Source: Dictyobacter kobayashii
GTDB lineage: Bacteria > Chloroflexota > Ktedonobacteria > Ktedonobacterales > Ktedonobacteraceae
Direction of reading: 5' to 3'
DNA: 64,000 bases
Assembly (NCBI RefSeq): GCF_003967555.1
Contig: NZ_BIFS01000001.1
Span: 2,728,001 to 2,792,000, forward strand
Shown here: positions 31,370-43,064 of the stretch, in pieces
How positions within the stretch are numbered: position 1 is the first letter of the stretch
Layout: each line of letters begins with the position of its first letter
Notes under the pieces: generated by a model
Database searches by the model: none
Seen by the model: the letters and a program-made list of their open reading frames with translations, nothing else
Told to the model about the DNA's origin: nothing
Program-made: the position numbers and the translations under genes

Positions 31370-31414
31370 AAGGCGGTCACATATCAGATTCAGATACTGA
31401 TATGTGACCGCCTT
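31370..31414 (+). terminator. Strong hairpin after the fused regulator gene
   Basis: An 18-bp perfect stem (31370-31387 with 31397-31414; core AAGGCGGTCACATATCAG) has a 9-base loop and begins 40 bases after the stop codon. ATCTTG follows, so the T-run is weak but the stem is very stable. Confidence 0.65.
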
Positions 31415-31548
31415 ATCTTGCCATATACTCTTCTGGCATCCTGTGCTAATTTTGCATGGATATTATTTTTATGATGTTTAATATGAAATAATATATTTAT
31501 TCAATATAGGTATTGAATTGAATATATAAATATGTTATCCTGAATATG

Positions 31549-31566
31549 TAATTTACACGTAAATTA
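31549..31566. promoter_or_regulatory. Inverted repeat in the AT-rich leader of the lectin gene
   Basis: TAATTTAC and GTAAATTA form 8-bp arms around AC, about 175 bases before the lectin start, in a very AT-rich stretch (31440-31570). It may be a regulator site. Confidence 0.35.
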
Positions 31567-31739
31567 TGTACATGAGATACTTTTATCCATAAAGTCATCA
31601 TATGTACGAAGATGAAGCATAGTAATACTCATAGGTGTCGTTCTTTACTCCAAAGATAGCGCAAGATGCAGATGTCTTCAGGAGTGTGTGAACTTTGACT
31701 TGTTGGGTATTCATGTTTACTCTCTTGAGGAGAGAAAGG

Positions 31740-32318
31740 ATGTTCTCCACTATGAAACGTCTCATATCATTAAGTGCAAGTTTTATTATGATAACGACGT
31801 TATTCTCGTTCTTTTTTGTTGGTAGCGCCTCTGCTCACAGTTATCAATCCTCCACTGTTCTTAAACCCATGGGTACGGCACCCAGTTGCCAGATTGAGCA
31901 TAGTTGGCAAGATCAACTTCTTGGAGTAAACAACGATCAGATCTACTATATTGGTGATCAGTACATCGATGGATGCATAAAGTCTTTAAATGATAGGTAT
32001 GTCCTGGTTATACAAGCAGATGGCAACCTCGTATTATACGACACGGTCCTTAGTGGGCAACAAGCGATCTGGTCAGACAATACTGCAGGAAAAATAATCT
32101 TTAGTGGCTCTAACTATGCACAGATGCAAAGTGATTGCAACTTCGTTAATTATGAAAGTTCTATTCAACCTGTGTGGTCTTCTCGCACCAATGGCAGAGG
32201 AAATGCTTGTGTTCTCAGGCTTCAAAATGATGGAAATCTCGTTATTTATGGTAACCAGGCTTCAGCCAATGCGGAGTCAGGTTCTGTGATTTGGGCCACA
32301 GGGACTGAGGGTAAATAG
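31740..32318 (+). CDS. Secreted B-lectin (bulb-type mannose-binding) domain protein
   Basis: A signal peptide of about 30 residues (MKRLISLSASFIMITTLF, cleavage near SASAHS) precedes one B-lectin domain. Three repeats carry the sugar-site pattern QxDxNxVxY: IQADGNLVLYD, MQSDCNFVNYE (altered) and LQNDGNLVIYG. Such proteins bind mannose and related sugars; bacterial forms include bacteriocins (llpA type) and surface adhesins. Three Cys in the mature domain may form disulfides. ATG 31740 has GAGGAG seven bases upstream, and the ATG at 31752 is the alternative. No catalytic domain is present. Confidence 0.82.
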   Translation: MFSTMKRLISLSASFIMITTLFSFFFVGSASAHSYQSSTVLKPMGTAPSCQIEHSWQDQLLGVNNDQIYYIGDQYIDGCIKSLNDRYVLVIQADGNLVLYDTVLSGQQAIWSDNTAGKIIFSGSNYAQMQSDCNFVNYESSIQPVWSSRTNGRGNACVLRLQNDGNLVIYGNQASANAESGSVIWATGTEGK

Positions 32319-32405
32319 ATAAATGCCTCCAGCCTCATTTCAGGAACTATTTCAGTCCCACTCCTGGCATTTGCCTTGATGTCATTAGTATTGGTGCGAT
32401 AGCAA

Positions 32406-32437
32406 AAATCCCTCACCAGATCTCTGGTGAGGGATTT
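32406..32437. terminator. Hairpin between convergent genes
   Basis: AAATCCCTCACCAGA pairs perfectly with TCTGGTGAGGGATTT across two bases, between the lectin gene (plus, ends 32318) and the GH73-like gene (minus, ends 32549). The A/T ends suit termination in both directions. Confidence 0.65.
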
Positions 32438-32548
32438 ACAATAAGAGTCAAATACGCTCTCGTAGAGTGCCAGACTCCCATCACTACCGTGTTGCTTGAG
32501 TATGAGCTTTCGTGCCTGGGGTGCTCCGAAATTGCAAGCGTGCCATAC

Positions 32549-33961
32549 CTATATTATTCCTGATCGCCAGCGATCGATTGAATATTTAAGGGAGCTTATA
32601 TATGCAGCCTCGTCATTGTTATCGGAATTGGGGGCGTAGGTAGGAATGATTTTTTCAATCGTATCTTTATGCAATTCAATGACATACAAATTACGAATGA
32701 GTGAATACCAGGTTTTGATGCCATCATCCCAGCTATCCATTTGGGCATACCCATCTCCACTGGCATTTTGATCTACACACGCATGATTTTGTATGCAGCG
32801 GAGGTTACCTATTGAGAGGGTTTTTCTAGCTTCTCCTTTGGTGCCGAAGGTGCTCTCATGTTGGAAGAAGGCCAGGGCAAAGACTGGATCGATTCCATAT
32901 TGAACCCCCATATCATAGAATACTTGCCCTTTGCCAGCTGCCGGTGAGTTTGCGTTTGCCAAAACTTTATTGATGAAGGCTGCGCTGATGGTTGGTTTTC
33001 CCATGACCGCATAAGGGCCGGTAGAGTGTTTGATACTTGGCTGAATAGGGGCTGGAGCCGCCTTCTGCCAGTCCTGGGCCTGTGAGCCACCAACCTGGAT
33101 GCTATAGGTCTGCCCTACTCCAAAGTTGAAATTTACTGTATTTACGCGTTGAAACATCCCTGCTGATATGAGAACTAGCAGGGATATGATCGCGAAGGTA
33201 AAACAGATAAGCCATGGATTTAACCAGGGCTTATGCTTTTCTAGTGGCTTGATCGGGGGGGTATCGTGAGTGAGTGCCCGGTCAATGTCGACGGCCCGAT
33301 TGATTTTTGTGGCCGGCAATATTCTGGTATTGTTAGGTGTCTTCAGCCCTTCTAATACGCGGGTTGTATTGGCTGTCGGCTCCTCTTCTTCAATGAGTAC
33401 CTGGGTCGCATAGGGCACCCGCGGAGCAGGTAGATTTTTAGTAGCAGTTGTTCTGGTGCTGGTCGTAGGTTTGTCGATAGTGATCGCTTTTGCGCTGGTA
33501 ATAGCTTTGTCAGCAGTAGTTGTTCTAGTACCAGTGGTTTTGTTGGCTGCAGTCGTTTTGGTACCACTGGCAGTTTTATCAGTCGTAACATTCCTGTTGG
33601 TTGTTCTGGTGCTAGTCAAGGGTTTGTCGGCGGTGATATTTTTGTTGGTTGTTCTGGTACCGGTAGCAGGTTTGTCAGCGGCGATATTTTTGTTGGTTGT
33701 TCTAGTACTGGTAGTGGGTTTGTCTGTAGTGATATTTTTGTTGGTTGTTCTAGTGCGATTGTTGGGTTTCTCAGTTTCCACAGGGGTCCGTAGAGGTGCA
33801 CTTTCTCGGCTGAAGGTGAATGTTTCGGTAAGTGGCACTGTGTCAATGGCGGCGTTTTCTCCCGTCGCGGATAAATCCCTGGTTGCACGTGCAGGGATTG
33901 CCGAGCGAACTTCGGTAGTCGCCTGAACTTTGGGCTTTTTGGCGTAGCTCCCACTCGCCAT
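32549..33961 (-). CDS. Membrane-anchored glucosaminidase-like (GH73) protein with 16-aa repeats
   Basis: From ATG 33961 (AAGGAGG eight bases upstream) the protein has 470 residues. Residues about 60-190 are low-complexity and rich in Thr, Asn and Lys, with a 16-residue repeat of the form TTNKNITTDKPTTSTR, four clear copies and decayed ones after. A single membrane helix follows (LNPWLICFTFAIISLLVLIS). The C-terminal extracellular domain has YGIDPVFALAFFQHESTFGT, where the Glu matches the catalytic Glu of peptidoglycan glucosaminidases and lysozyme-like enzymes, then SIGNLRC and a WDDGIKTWY-type aromatic motif. It probably cuts peptidoglycan. The repeat half is predicted to lie in the cytoplasm, which is unusual for a linker. 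Confidence 0.75.
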   Translation of the reverse strand: MASGSYAKKPKVQATTEVRSAIPARATRDLSATGENAAIDTVPLTETFTFSRESAPLRTPVETEKPNNRTRTTNKNITTDKPTTSTRTTNKNIAADKPATGTRTTNKNITADKPLTSTRTTNRNVTTDKTASGTKTTAANKTTGTRTTTADKAITSAKAITIDKPTTSTRTTATKNLPAPRVPYATQVLIEEEEPTANTTRVLEGLKTPNNTRILPATKINRAVDIDRALTHDTPPIKPLEKHKPWLNPWLICFTFAIISLLVLISAGMFQRVNTVNFNFGVGQTYSIQVGGSQAQDWQKAAPAPIQPSIKHSTGPYAVMGKPTISAAFINKVLANANSPAAGKGQVFYDMGVQYGIDPVFALAFFQHESTFGTKGEARKTLSIGNLRCIQNHACVDQNASGDGYAQMDSWDDGIKTWYSLIRNLYVIELHKDTIEKIIPTYAPNSDNNDEAAYISSLKYSIDRWRSGII

Positions 33962-34632
33962 GAACATGACCTCCTTCAATAGATACGAACTTTTGTTCTA
34001 ATTATAACACGTCCGCACAATCCCCCCTGCTAAACAGCTTTTATGCAACTTGACGCATAGAAATACAGCTAGCTACAAACTATCATATCACCCTAAAAGC
34101 GGCTAAAGAATAAGAAATTAGTCCTGTTTACAGGAACTAGATTAGAATTTTGTCTTACCATATAAAGCGAAAACCTTTTTAGTTTTTAAAAGAAAGAAGC
34201 CACTCTTTTAATAACGGATAATCTTTGAAAAAATATGCATATATTTGTTTGCCCCCTTTGCTTATCCCGATTGATGACCGATGATAAATGATAAGGGTAT
34301 CTTCCTACTTTGTTTGAACCCTGTCTCTTTTCTTCCTGGCTTGGATGTATTATGTATAGTAGGGACAGTTGAGTTGTTGCCGTGGGATATATGTCCTGTA
34401 GGAGGTGCAGCAAGGCATGACAAATATCCCTATGGGGTTGCATGCACAAACAATTCATGGCAAACTGGCTAAGAAATATGTCAGCAATTCGTAACATATA
34501 GTCCTAGGTTGTCATCAGGGTACATTGTAAAACGTTGTAAATTGCAGTGTATGTAAACTAAAAACAAAGTGGGCGCAATACCTTGTGCTTAATAAGTAAT
34601 GAATTTTCTATTCTGAAAGGGGCGTTTGTCCT
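33962..34632. other. Intergenic region, no supported feature
   Basis: These 671 AT-rich bases lie between the divergent GH73-like and zinc-ribbon genes. Short open frames lack ribosome sites and family character. Promoters for both genes are expected here but cannot be placed. Confidence 0.4.
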
Positions 34633-35223
34633 GTGAACTTTTCATTGGTGCTACTGGCGACTAGCCCTAAGGCATCGTCGTCGCCAGATATAATGGGAAC
34701 AATCCAAAGTCTGCTCGGACCAATTATTGGTTGTCTCGTCATGTTCTTGGTGATTTTTTCACTGAGTTTAATCATCTGGACTTTCCGCGATATTCGTGCA
34801 CGTACGCAAGACTTCGTGTCCCAGATCCTGGCTACTGTTCTTGTTGCCCTCTTCAATGTGGGTGGTTTATTTATCTACCTCATCTTGCGTCCTCGTCAGA
34901 CCCTGGCGGAAATCTATGAGCGCCAATTAGAGGAAGAGTCTCTGTTGGCTGAAATGACGGAGCGCCAGACTTGCACCAATTGTCACGCTCGCGTTGAGTC
35001 TGATTTCCAGGTCTGCCCTTCTTGTGGCCAGAAGTTGAAACGTTCTTGCCCCAAATGTGAGCGCTTGCTTGAGTTGCGCTGGACCTATTGCCCTTATTGT
35101 GCCAGCAATGTTGGTAGTGCACCGATGCCAGGCAATATGCCGGGGATTTCAATGCAGGGTGTCCCTCCCAGTTCTTCTTTGCAGGGCAATCCCAGTATGC
35201 CGGTTAGCGGTAATCGCTATTGA
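34633..35223 (+). CDS. Membrane protein with two zinc ribbons
   Basis: A GTG start at 34633 has GAAAGGGG about ten bases upstream. Two membrane helices lie at about residues 22-50 (IIGCLVMFLVIFSLSLIIW) and 64-85 (ILATVLVALFNVGGLFIYLIL). Two zinc ribbons follow: CTNC...CPSCG near 113-133, and CPKC...CPYC near 141-160. The C-terminus is flexible and rich in Pro, Met, Ser and Gly. The protein has 196 residues. Zinc-ribbon membrane proteins of this plan are common and of unknown function. It could be a scaffold or an assembly factor. It lies upstream of gyrB, in the same direction, with 680 bases between. Confidence 0.8.
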   Translation: MNFSLVLLATSPKASSSPDIMGTIQSLLGPIIGCLVMFLVIFSLSLIIWTFRDIRARTQDFVSQILATVLVALFNVGGLFIYLILRPRQTLAEIYERQLEEESLLAEMTERQTCTNCHARVESDFQVCPSCGQKLKRSCPKCERLLELRWTYCPYCASNVGSAPMPGNMPGISMQGVPPSSSLQGNPSMPVSGNRY

Positions 35224-35426
35224 TGCGTGGCCAATGATGTTGCCTCAGGTTAGTTAAGGCTCTCTCCTTTTGTGGTATGATGTTCATAAAAGATGAGAGC
35301 CTGCTGGCTGATATGTTTCCTCTCTTTTCTTCCGCTTTTTTACTCTACATTTGGAACCTCTATATAGTGGCCTGAAATGGCTTGAGCCGGCCTCTTATAT
35401 GTGCTTGTACGTTCATCCTATCTGCT

Positions 35427-35470
35427 TTGTTTGTTGGTCGAAATGTGATATAATGATGTGACGAAATGTG
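35427..35470 (+). promoter_or_regulatory. Candidate promoter upstream of gyrB with a repeated CGAAATGTG motif
   Basis: TATAAT (35449-35454) has TTGTTT (35427-35432) 16 bases upstream. CGAAATGTG occurs at 35439-35447 and 35462-35470, an offset of 23, overlapping the -10 region and following it. This would leave a 450-base leader to gyrB, which is long; an unrecognised small transcript is possible. No gene in 35224-35905 is convincing. Confidence 0.35.
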
Positions 35471-35857
35471 GCATCCGTTACCGCATTTTGGCTAATCTGT
35501 CAGAATGTTTTTCATATAAGTAGGCAAGTCTCCACAAAGAAAAAAGCTTCTTAGCACGTCTGTATATGCTATTAGTGTGTGCAGCATCTAGCGTGTAACC
35601 CCATTTGGAGCCAGTTTTGTGTGAGGCGATTTGTATCCCTGTGTGAGGAAACTTGTCCAGAGCGATGCGATCTTTTGCCCATGCGTTCAGCGAACCTGCT
35701 TTTTCTGTGTGCTGAATGCTTTGCAGGACCATGCTCTATGCAATAGCCCCCGTTTATGGAACGGTTAAGTCTGGCGAAGGTGCTGTCCTTAATGTATGCC
35801 ATTCAATCGTATGAGCTCAGCCGCGAGTGGGCGGCGTTCACGATTGCTTTTTAATAG

Positions 35858-37927
<2,070 letters not shown>

Positions 37928-37955
37928 GCGCCCTGATCCAAAAATTTTTTCATTA

Positions 37956-37990
37956 AGAAGCCTGATCCTCTTTAAATGGACCAGGCTTCT
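37956..37990 (+). terminator. Intrinsic terminator after gyrB
   Basis: AGAAGCCTG (37956-37964) pairs with CAGGCTTCT (37982-37990), extended by TCC/GGA with one mismatch. It begins 29 bases after the gyrB stop and is followed by a T-rich stretch near 38000. Confidence 0.65.
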
Positions 37991-38066
37991 CTATTGCGGT
38001 TTTTGATTATGATGTTTGGTGAAGTTGCTGACTGCTGATACATTGACTGCTATGTGTGTTTACCGC

Positions 38067-41000
38067 TCATCTTGTTTCGATGGCTCCCAATAGCTTGAGT
38101 GCCGTCTTTTGAGCATCAGTTAAACCACGAGCCCTGGTAATATTCATCCCTTCGTATGGTCGCTCGTTTCTCAGGTTACGCAGACATCTCCCATTTTGAA
38201 TATTCCAGAGCTTGATAATCCCTTCGTGACCACTACTGGCAAGTATCTCACCATCAGGGCGGAAGGCGACGGAATAGATCCAGTGTGTATGCCCTTTTAA
38301 TGTGCGGATACAACTGCCATCTGCGACATTCCATATCCGTATCGTTAGATCGGCTCCGCCGCTTGCAAGCAGTTTACCATCAGGGCTAAAAGCGATGGAA
38401 AAGATTTTGTCCCCATGGCCGCGCAAGGTTCGCAACTCTGTACCTGTATGCGCATCCCAGAGCTTAATGGTCTGATCCTGGCTGCCGCTGGCTAATAATA
38501 TTCCATCGGGATGTATCGTTACAGAACTTACGCCTTTTTCGTGTCCGGTCAATGTATGTAAACACGTACCAGTAGTAATGTCCCATACACGAATATCTGT
38601 ATCATCACTCCCACTGGCTAACCATGTCCCATCAGGACTGAAGGCGACGGAACCAACCCAATGGGTATGGCCGAGCAGCGTCTTTAGTTCTTGCTTGAGA
38701 TATACATCCCAGAGCTTGACGGTCTGATCCTGACTGCCACTGGCCAGCAACGCCCCATCAGGACTGAAGGCGACGGAACCAACCCAGCTGTTGTGGCCCC
38801 GCAACATTTTGATCTCTGTGTCCGCTTGAACGTCCCAGAGGCGTACCGATGTATCATCACTGCCACTGGCCAGTGTATTGCCATCAGGACTAAAGGCAAC
38901 CGACCAGATCCAGTGTTGATGGCCGTGGAAATTGGTAATCGGGATGTCAATCTGGCTGCGAAGACTCCATAGGTGTACCAGTTGGTCGGCTCCACCACTG
39001 GCTAGCAGTTTGCCATCAGGGCTAAACGTGACCGAGCGTATCCAGTCTGTATGCCCTTGCAGCGTTTTTAAGCTGTTGCCTGAATGAACGTCCCAGAGGC
39101 GCACTGTCTGGTCATCACTGCCACTAATAACTGTCTGCCCATCTACACTGAATGTCACCGACCACACTCGTCCTGTATGGCCAGACAATGTCCTTAAGTG
39201 TTGCCCCGTATCAGCCTGCCACAACATGATCGTCTGATCTGTGCTTCCGCTGGCAATAATGCCATTTACACTGAAGGCAATCGATCGCACCCAATTGGTA
39301 TGACCTCTTAGCGTTTTAAGTCTGTTGCCGGACGCGACTTCCCAGATCAAGATTGTATGGTCGGCGCTGCCACTGGCCAGCAGCTTGCCATCAGGGCTGA
39401 AGGCGATGGCATATACCCAGCCGGTGTGCCCTTGTAAAATGCTGCACTTTTCAGTTTCAATTTCCCAGATGCGAATTGTTTTATCTGCGCTGCCACTGGC
39501 CAGAAATCTGCCATCAGGACTGAAGGCAATCGATCGTATCCACTCTGTATGTCCTGTTAATTCACTGATTTTACCGGTTGTGAGATCCCTGAGCCATAAG
39601 ATCCCATCATCTCCGCCTGTGGCCACTAGCTCGCCATCAGGACTGAAGGCAATGGTGTAAACCAGGCTGGGATATGGGATCTTTTGAATGCATACACCAG
39701 TATCTACTTCCCAGATACGTACTGTCTGGTCATCACTACCGCTGGCCAGCAGCTTACCATCAGGACTAAATGCTATAGCGTTTACCCAGTCTGTGTGTCC
39801 TAGTAAATCCTGAAAGGGTCTGCTGTTCTCGTTTTCCCACAGGCGGATATCGCCATTGTCAGTTCCTGCCGCCATCAGTTTGCCGTCAGGGCTCATGGTG
39901 AGGGTCAGAATACTGCCAATAGTATCGGTGAAGACCGAATCTGCCAGGTTGGCATCTGAAAAATTTACTTGTGGCAGTGCAACTCCCTGTAGAAATGCTT
40001 GCCGTATAGTAAGCCTGGAGAAATCTGCTCCTCGTAGATCTGCTCCTGATTGGATCAAGAGATTAATGATATTACCTGCCGCATAGTTAATTGTGTCGGG
40101 GATTGTTGTGAGCAGCTCTTTTAGCAATTTCTCACTTTCTGATTGCCCCAACTGCGTTTTGAGCCAATGGATAATAGGTGTGAGGATCAGGAGGCGTTGT
40201 GTCTCTCTGAGGTAATCTTTCGTTTGTGCTAATAACAGCGCATGTGTGAGAAAAATCTCTAGTTTTTGGCTCCGCAATTCTTGACAAATCTGCTCGACGA
40301 GGTGATCCGTTACATATTCCATGATAACAGGTTGCAAGGTGAAATCTGTGCGTTCGCCGATTTCAATTAGCGAACGCCGCCCCAAAGAACTGATCGCGTC
40401 CGTTACACGATTAGAATTTATACCCAGGATCAAGTTGCTTTTTAACTCATTACGGCTAATCGCTTCACGTTTGATGGCGATCCAATACATAATGCTGCGC
40501 TCTACCTCTGATAGACGCAGAAATTGTTCTTCTAAAATACCCTGGATATCTCCAGAGATCGTGTCATTTCCACTTAGAAAAAGGGCAATGTCACCCCCAA
40601 ACAATTGTTGGATTGGCTCTGCTATTAATTTTAGGGCTAGAGGATTACCTCTATAAAATTCAATTAGCTCTACCCAATCTTTTGTCTCTCCAACCAGCTG
40701 GCGGTCCTGAAGGATTTGTTTGACTTCCTGATAGTTAAGTCCATCTAGAGCCATCGAGGTAGCTGATGCGTTCGCCCCTTCCAGCCGGACCATCTCTCGC
40801 GGTTTCTCTCGACTGGTAATTATAATGCAGCTCTGGTGGTCTGTTTCTCCCAGGCGCTGCAAGAGTTTGCCGTAACCCTCGTATTTGTCTCTATATTCTC
40901 CAGCTCTTTCACCGCTTTGCATAGTTGTTTCGAAGTTATCTAACACTATGAGGCAGCGATGCTCGCTCAATAATTCCAGGAGGCGATCAATAAGGAACGG

Positions 41001-41597
41001 TAACCAGCTATCTTCATCCTCTGGGATGTCGAGTGGCTGTTGATCAGACAAAAAGCGTATGCACTCTTCTAATACTTTCCGGAGGGGTGGCGCGTCCAAT
41101 AATGAGCGCCAGAAGGCATACTCAAATGTATTTTTGATATTAGTGGCTAACTTGGCAGCTAAAGATGTTTTGCCTATTCCTCCAAGTCCCAGAATTGCAA
41201 TAACTTTGTATTTGTTCTCCGAAATGTATGGTTCGAGTTGTTGTAATTCTTTTACCCTCCCCCAAAAATTATATGTTGTAGGGGCCGTTCTCCAATCTTC
41301 TTTTACTATGTGATCCTTCAATATATTGCCAATCTGGAGCACATCACTCAGGTTAAACTCTAGAGATGTTGATGGTGTATATCCTGCCGCCTCAAAAAAA
41401 AGTAATCGTGTCTCTCCGCTGAGATCCAGTGCATTTGCCAGTTCCGTTACAGTGGCCTTTGATGGAGCGCTTCGTTCGCCACGGCTCAGCAGGCTAATAT
41501 AGCCAGGTGTGACATTAGCTCGCTGCGCTAAATCCTTTTTGCTGATCTGCTTTTGGATACGAAGTTCTTCCAATAGCTCGTGAAATTGCTTTTTCAT
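38067..41597 (-). CDS. HTH-STAND (NB-ARC) ATPase with 14 WD40 repeats
   Basis: Residues about 1-65 form an XRE-type helix-turn-helix (KKDLAQRANVTPGYISLLSRGE). An NB-ARC NTPase follows with P-loop GLGGIGKTSL near 137-146, a Walker B-like LIVLDNFET and a sensor-like IIITSREKPR. A helical linker has a short pentapeptide-like part (ADLRGADFS, VNFSDANLADS). From about 555 come 14 WD40 repeats (GHTDWVxSIAFSPDGKLLASGSxDxTVRIWD), enough for two seven-bladed propellers. The total is 1176 residues. STAND proteins are signal-triggered switches that oligomerise; some defend against phage. The N-terminal HTH suggests transcriptional output, but no effector domain is seen. ATG 41597 is used; a GTG seven codons upstream is possible. 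Repeats are nearly identical at DNA level, so recombination-driven change is likely. Confidence 0.9.
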   Translation of the reverse strand: MKKQFHELLEELRIQKQISKKDLAQRANVTPGYISLLSRGERSAPSKATVTELANALDLSGETRLLFFEAAGYTPSTSLEFNLSDVLQIGNILKDHIVKEDWRTAPTTYNFWGRVKELQQLEPYISENKYKVIAILGLGGIGKTSLAAKLATNIKNTFEYAFWRSLLDAPPLRKVLEECIRFLSDQQPLDIPEDEDSWLPFLIDRLLELLSEHRCLIVLDNFETTMQSGERAGEYRDKYEGYGKLLQRLGETDHQSCIIITSREKPREMVRLEGANASATSMALDGLNYQEVKQILQDRQLVGETKDWVELIEFYRGNPLALKLIAEPIQQLFGGDIALFLSGNDTISGDIQGILEEQFLRLSEVERSIMYWIAIKREAISRNELKSNLILGINSNRVTDAISSLGRRSLIEIGERTDFTLQPVIMEYVTDHLVEQICQELRSQKLEIFLTHALLLAQTKDYLRETQRLLILTPIIHWLKTQLGQSESEKLLKELLTTIPDTINYAAGNIINLLIQSGADLRGADFSRLTIRQAFLQGVALPQVNFSDANLADSVFTDTIGSILTLTMSPDGKLMAAGTDNGDIRLWENENSRPFQDLLGHTDWVNAIAFSPDGKLLASGSDDQTVRIWEVDTGVCIQKIPYPSLVYTIAFSPDGELVATGGDDGILWLRDLTTGKISELTGHTEWIRSIAFSPDGRFLASGSADKTIRIWEIETEKCSILQGHTGWVYAIAFSPDGKLLASGSADHTILIWEVASGNRLKTLRGHTNWVRSIAFSVNGIIASGSTDQTIMLWQADTGQHLRTLSGHTGRVWSVTFSVDGQTVISGSDDQTVRLWDVHSGNSLKTLQGHTDWIRSVTFSPDGKLLASGGADQLVHLWSLRSQIDIPITNFHGHQHWIWSVAFSPDGNTLASGSDDTSVRLWDVQADTEIKMLRGHNSWVGSVAFSPDGALLASGSQDQTVKLWDVYLKQELKTLLGHTHWVGSVAFSPDGTWLASGSDDTDIRVWDITTGTCLHTLTGHEKGVSSVTIHPDGILLASGSQDQTIKLWDAHTGTELRTLRGHGDKIFSIAFSPDGKLLASGGADLTIRIWNVADGSCIRTLKGHTHWIYSVAFRPDGEILASSGHEGIIKLWNIQNGRCLRNLRNERPYEGMNITRARGLTDAQKTALKLLGAIETR

Positions 41598-41801
41598 ATA
41601 TCCCCTATGAAGATCCACCAGGGCTTTGTTAAAAATAGTTTATTGCCTCATCTACTTTTTTTGTGATGGATGATTGCTCCAACTAGCCTTGTCCTACAAT
41701 TACCAATCTACGCTGGTATTCTGATTAGTATTAGTAGATGCGCGCAGTCAAAGCCCTACCAGAGTCTCTTTACTCTAATTTATGAAAAAACGCTAAAAAA
41801 A

Positions 41802-43064
41802 CTACGAATGAACCGGTTCCTTGTTTTCACTCCGTTCAACACGTGATAGCATGGGTCCTCCCTCATCATCTATTATAGGTAGCTTGATTAGTGGCGTTGG
41901 CTCAACTTGCAGCTCTGCGAATTCATCTGCAAAGCTTTTTTCCATTTGTTTTTTCTGGTCCGCTGGTAGAAATGAATTTTGGATGGCTGTGAGGCTCATC
42001 CTGGCTAGATCATTAATTGTAAATCCCAGGTAGTCAAATGCAAGCTGATATTCTTTTGTGAGTGTTGTACCGAATATACCTGGATCATCTGTATTGAGCG
42101 TTAAAAGAACTCCTCTATCCCAAAAATTGCGTAGTGGATGCTCTGTTATATCAGGTACCCGCTGCGTCTTTATATTGCTGGTGAGACAGATTTCAAGCAT
42201 AAACTTCCCCAGTTTTAGATTTTCAATCAAGTTATCTTTCTTAATTGAGCTGATACCGTGCCCAATGCGTCTGGGAAAAGGCGTCTCCGAATGTAGCAAA
42301 AGCATTTCCATCGCATCTTCCACGCTTATATAATATAAATTGCTTTTATCATCTAGTTTTTCACCCGCATGGAAAATGAAGGGAATGTCTGTCGTAATTT
42401 CTGACTTGATCACACTTTGAAAGATAGAGGCCATATTGTCTCCCCTTTCATGTCCTGCAAGCCCCAGGGCTACTACAAATTTTTTGCCTCTCTCCCCATC
42501 CCTTTCTTTTTTGCACCATTCCGCTATCGTTTGGTAATACTCGATCGATCGAGACACATCAGTTGGTACTGCATAATTGTTGAAGTCACGGTCATGGTCC
42601 AGAATGAAGCGCATCTCAACACCACATGCTTTTTTTGCCTCTTCTGCCCCGGTGATAATTGCATCCATTAGAACAGGAAAATCTAGCTGCTTTTTTTGTT
42701 GGTAGAGACCAGTGTACATGCCTGGGGAAAAGGTGACCTCTATATAGCGTATATTTTCTTCTTTTGCATCGAGACCTAATTCTCTGGTAACTTGCGTGAA
42801 ATCTTCTGGTTTACATAGTACTGAGGCATAATCGTCGACGCGTTTCATGAATTGGGAGAAATTGGCAAATTGATTTTGTTCTTTGAGGCTCTCTACATCC
42901 GAAAAATGCAGCTTGATGTTATTCTTCCTGCCCAGTGAGAGCAGTGTTTGGGGACGAATAGATCCCTCCAAATGCACATGTAAATCGGCTTTGGGGAGTC
43001 TTTTGATCTTTTCACGCTGGGTTAATTTATCAGGGTCCACTGGATCCTGATCAGTCTTTTGCAT
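41802..43064 (-). CDS. Adenosine deaminase-like metalloenzyme
   Basis: This amidohydrolase-fold enzyme deaminates adenosine or a related purine. It has ADLHVHLEGS (HxH metal site), GLAGHERGD, FIFHAGE (His and catalytic Glu), RIGHGIS, LEICLTSNIKTQ and LNTDDPGIF (metal Asp). All catalytic residues are present. The ATG at 43064 is chosen because GGAGAAG lies eight bases upstream; a GTG at 43100 has none. The 420-residue length is longer than usual ADA (about 330-350), with an extra charged C-terminus (LPIIDDEGGPMLSRVERSE) and an inserted middle part. Adenosine, adenine and 6-aminodeoxyfutalosine are all possible substrates. No purine genes are adjacent. It is in the same direction as the STAND gene, 204 bases away. 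Confidence 0.88.
   Translation of the reverse strand: MQKTDQDPVDPDKLTQREKIKRLPKADLHVHLEGSIRPQTLLSLGRKNNIKLHFSDVESLKEQNQFANFSQFMKRVDDYASVLCKPEDFTQVTRELGLDAKEENIRYIEVTFSPGMYTGLYQQKKQLDFPVLMDAIITGAEEAKKACGVEMRFILDHDRDFNNYAVPTDVSRSIEYYQTIAEWCKKERDGERGKKFVVALGLAGHERGDNMASIFQSVIKSEITTDIPFIFHAGEKLDDKSNLYYISVEDAMEMLLLHSETPFPRRIGHGISSIKKDNLIENLKLGKFMLEICLTSNIKTQRVPDITEHPLRNFWDRGVLLTLNTDDPGIFGTTLTKEYQLAFDYLGFTINDLARMSLTAIQNSFLPADQKKQMEKSFADEFAELQVEPTPLIKLPIIDDEGGPMLSRVERSENKEPVHS

Noticed and set aside
33590..33780. CRISPR-like spaced repeats
   Set aside because: The 48-base period is continuous and codes for the 16-residue repeats of the GH73-like protein; there are no unique spacers.
34186..34497. 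Minus-strand frame of 103 codons between the GH73-like and zinc-ribbon genes
   Set aside because: No ribosome site, no coherent hydrophobic or domain pattern, and composition of intergenic DNA.
35478..35802. Two overlapping minus-strand frames upstream of gyrB
   Set aside because: They overlap each other in different frames, and neither has a start signal or family similarity.
38100..39930. Tandem DNA repeats as a mobile or satellite array
   Set aside because: They code for the WD40 blades of the STAND protein, in frame throughout.
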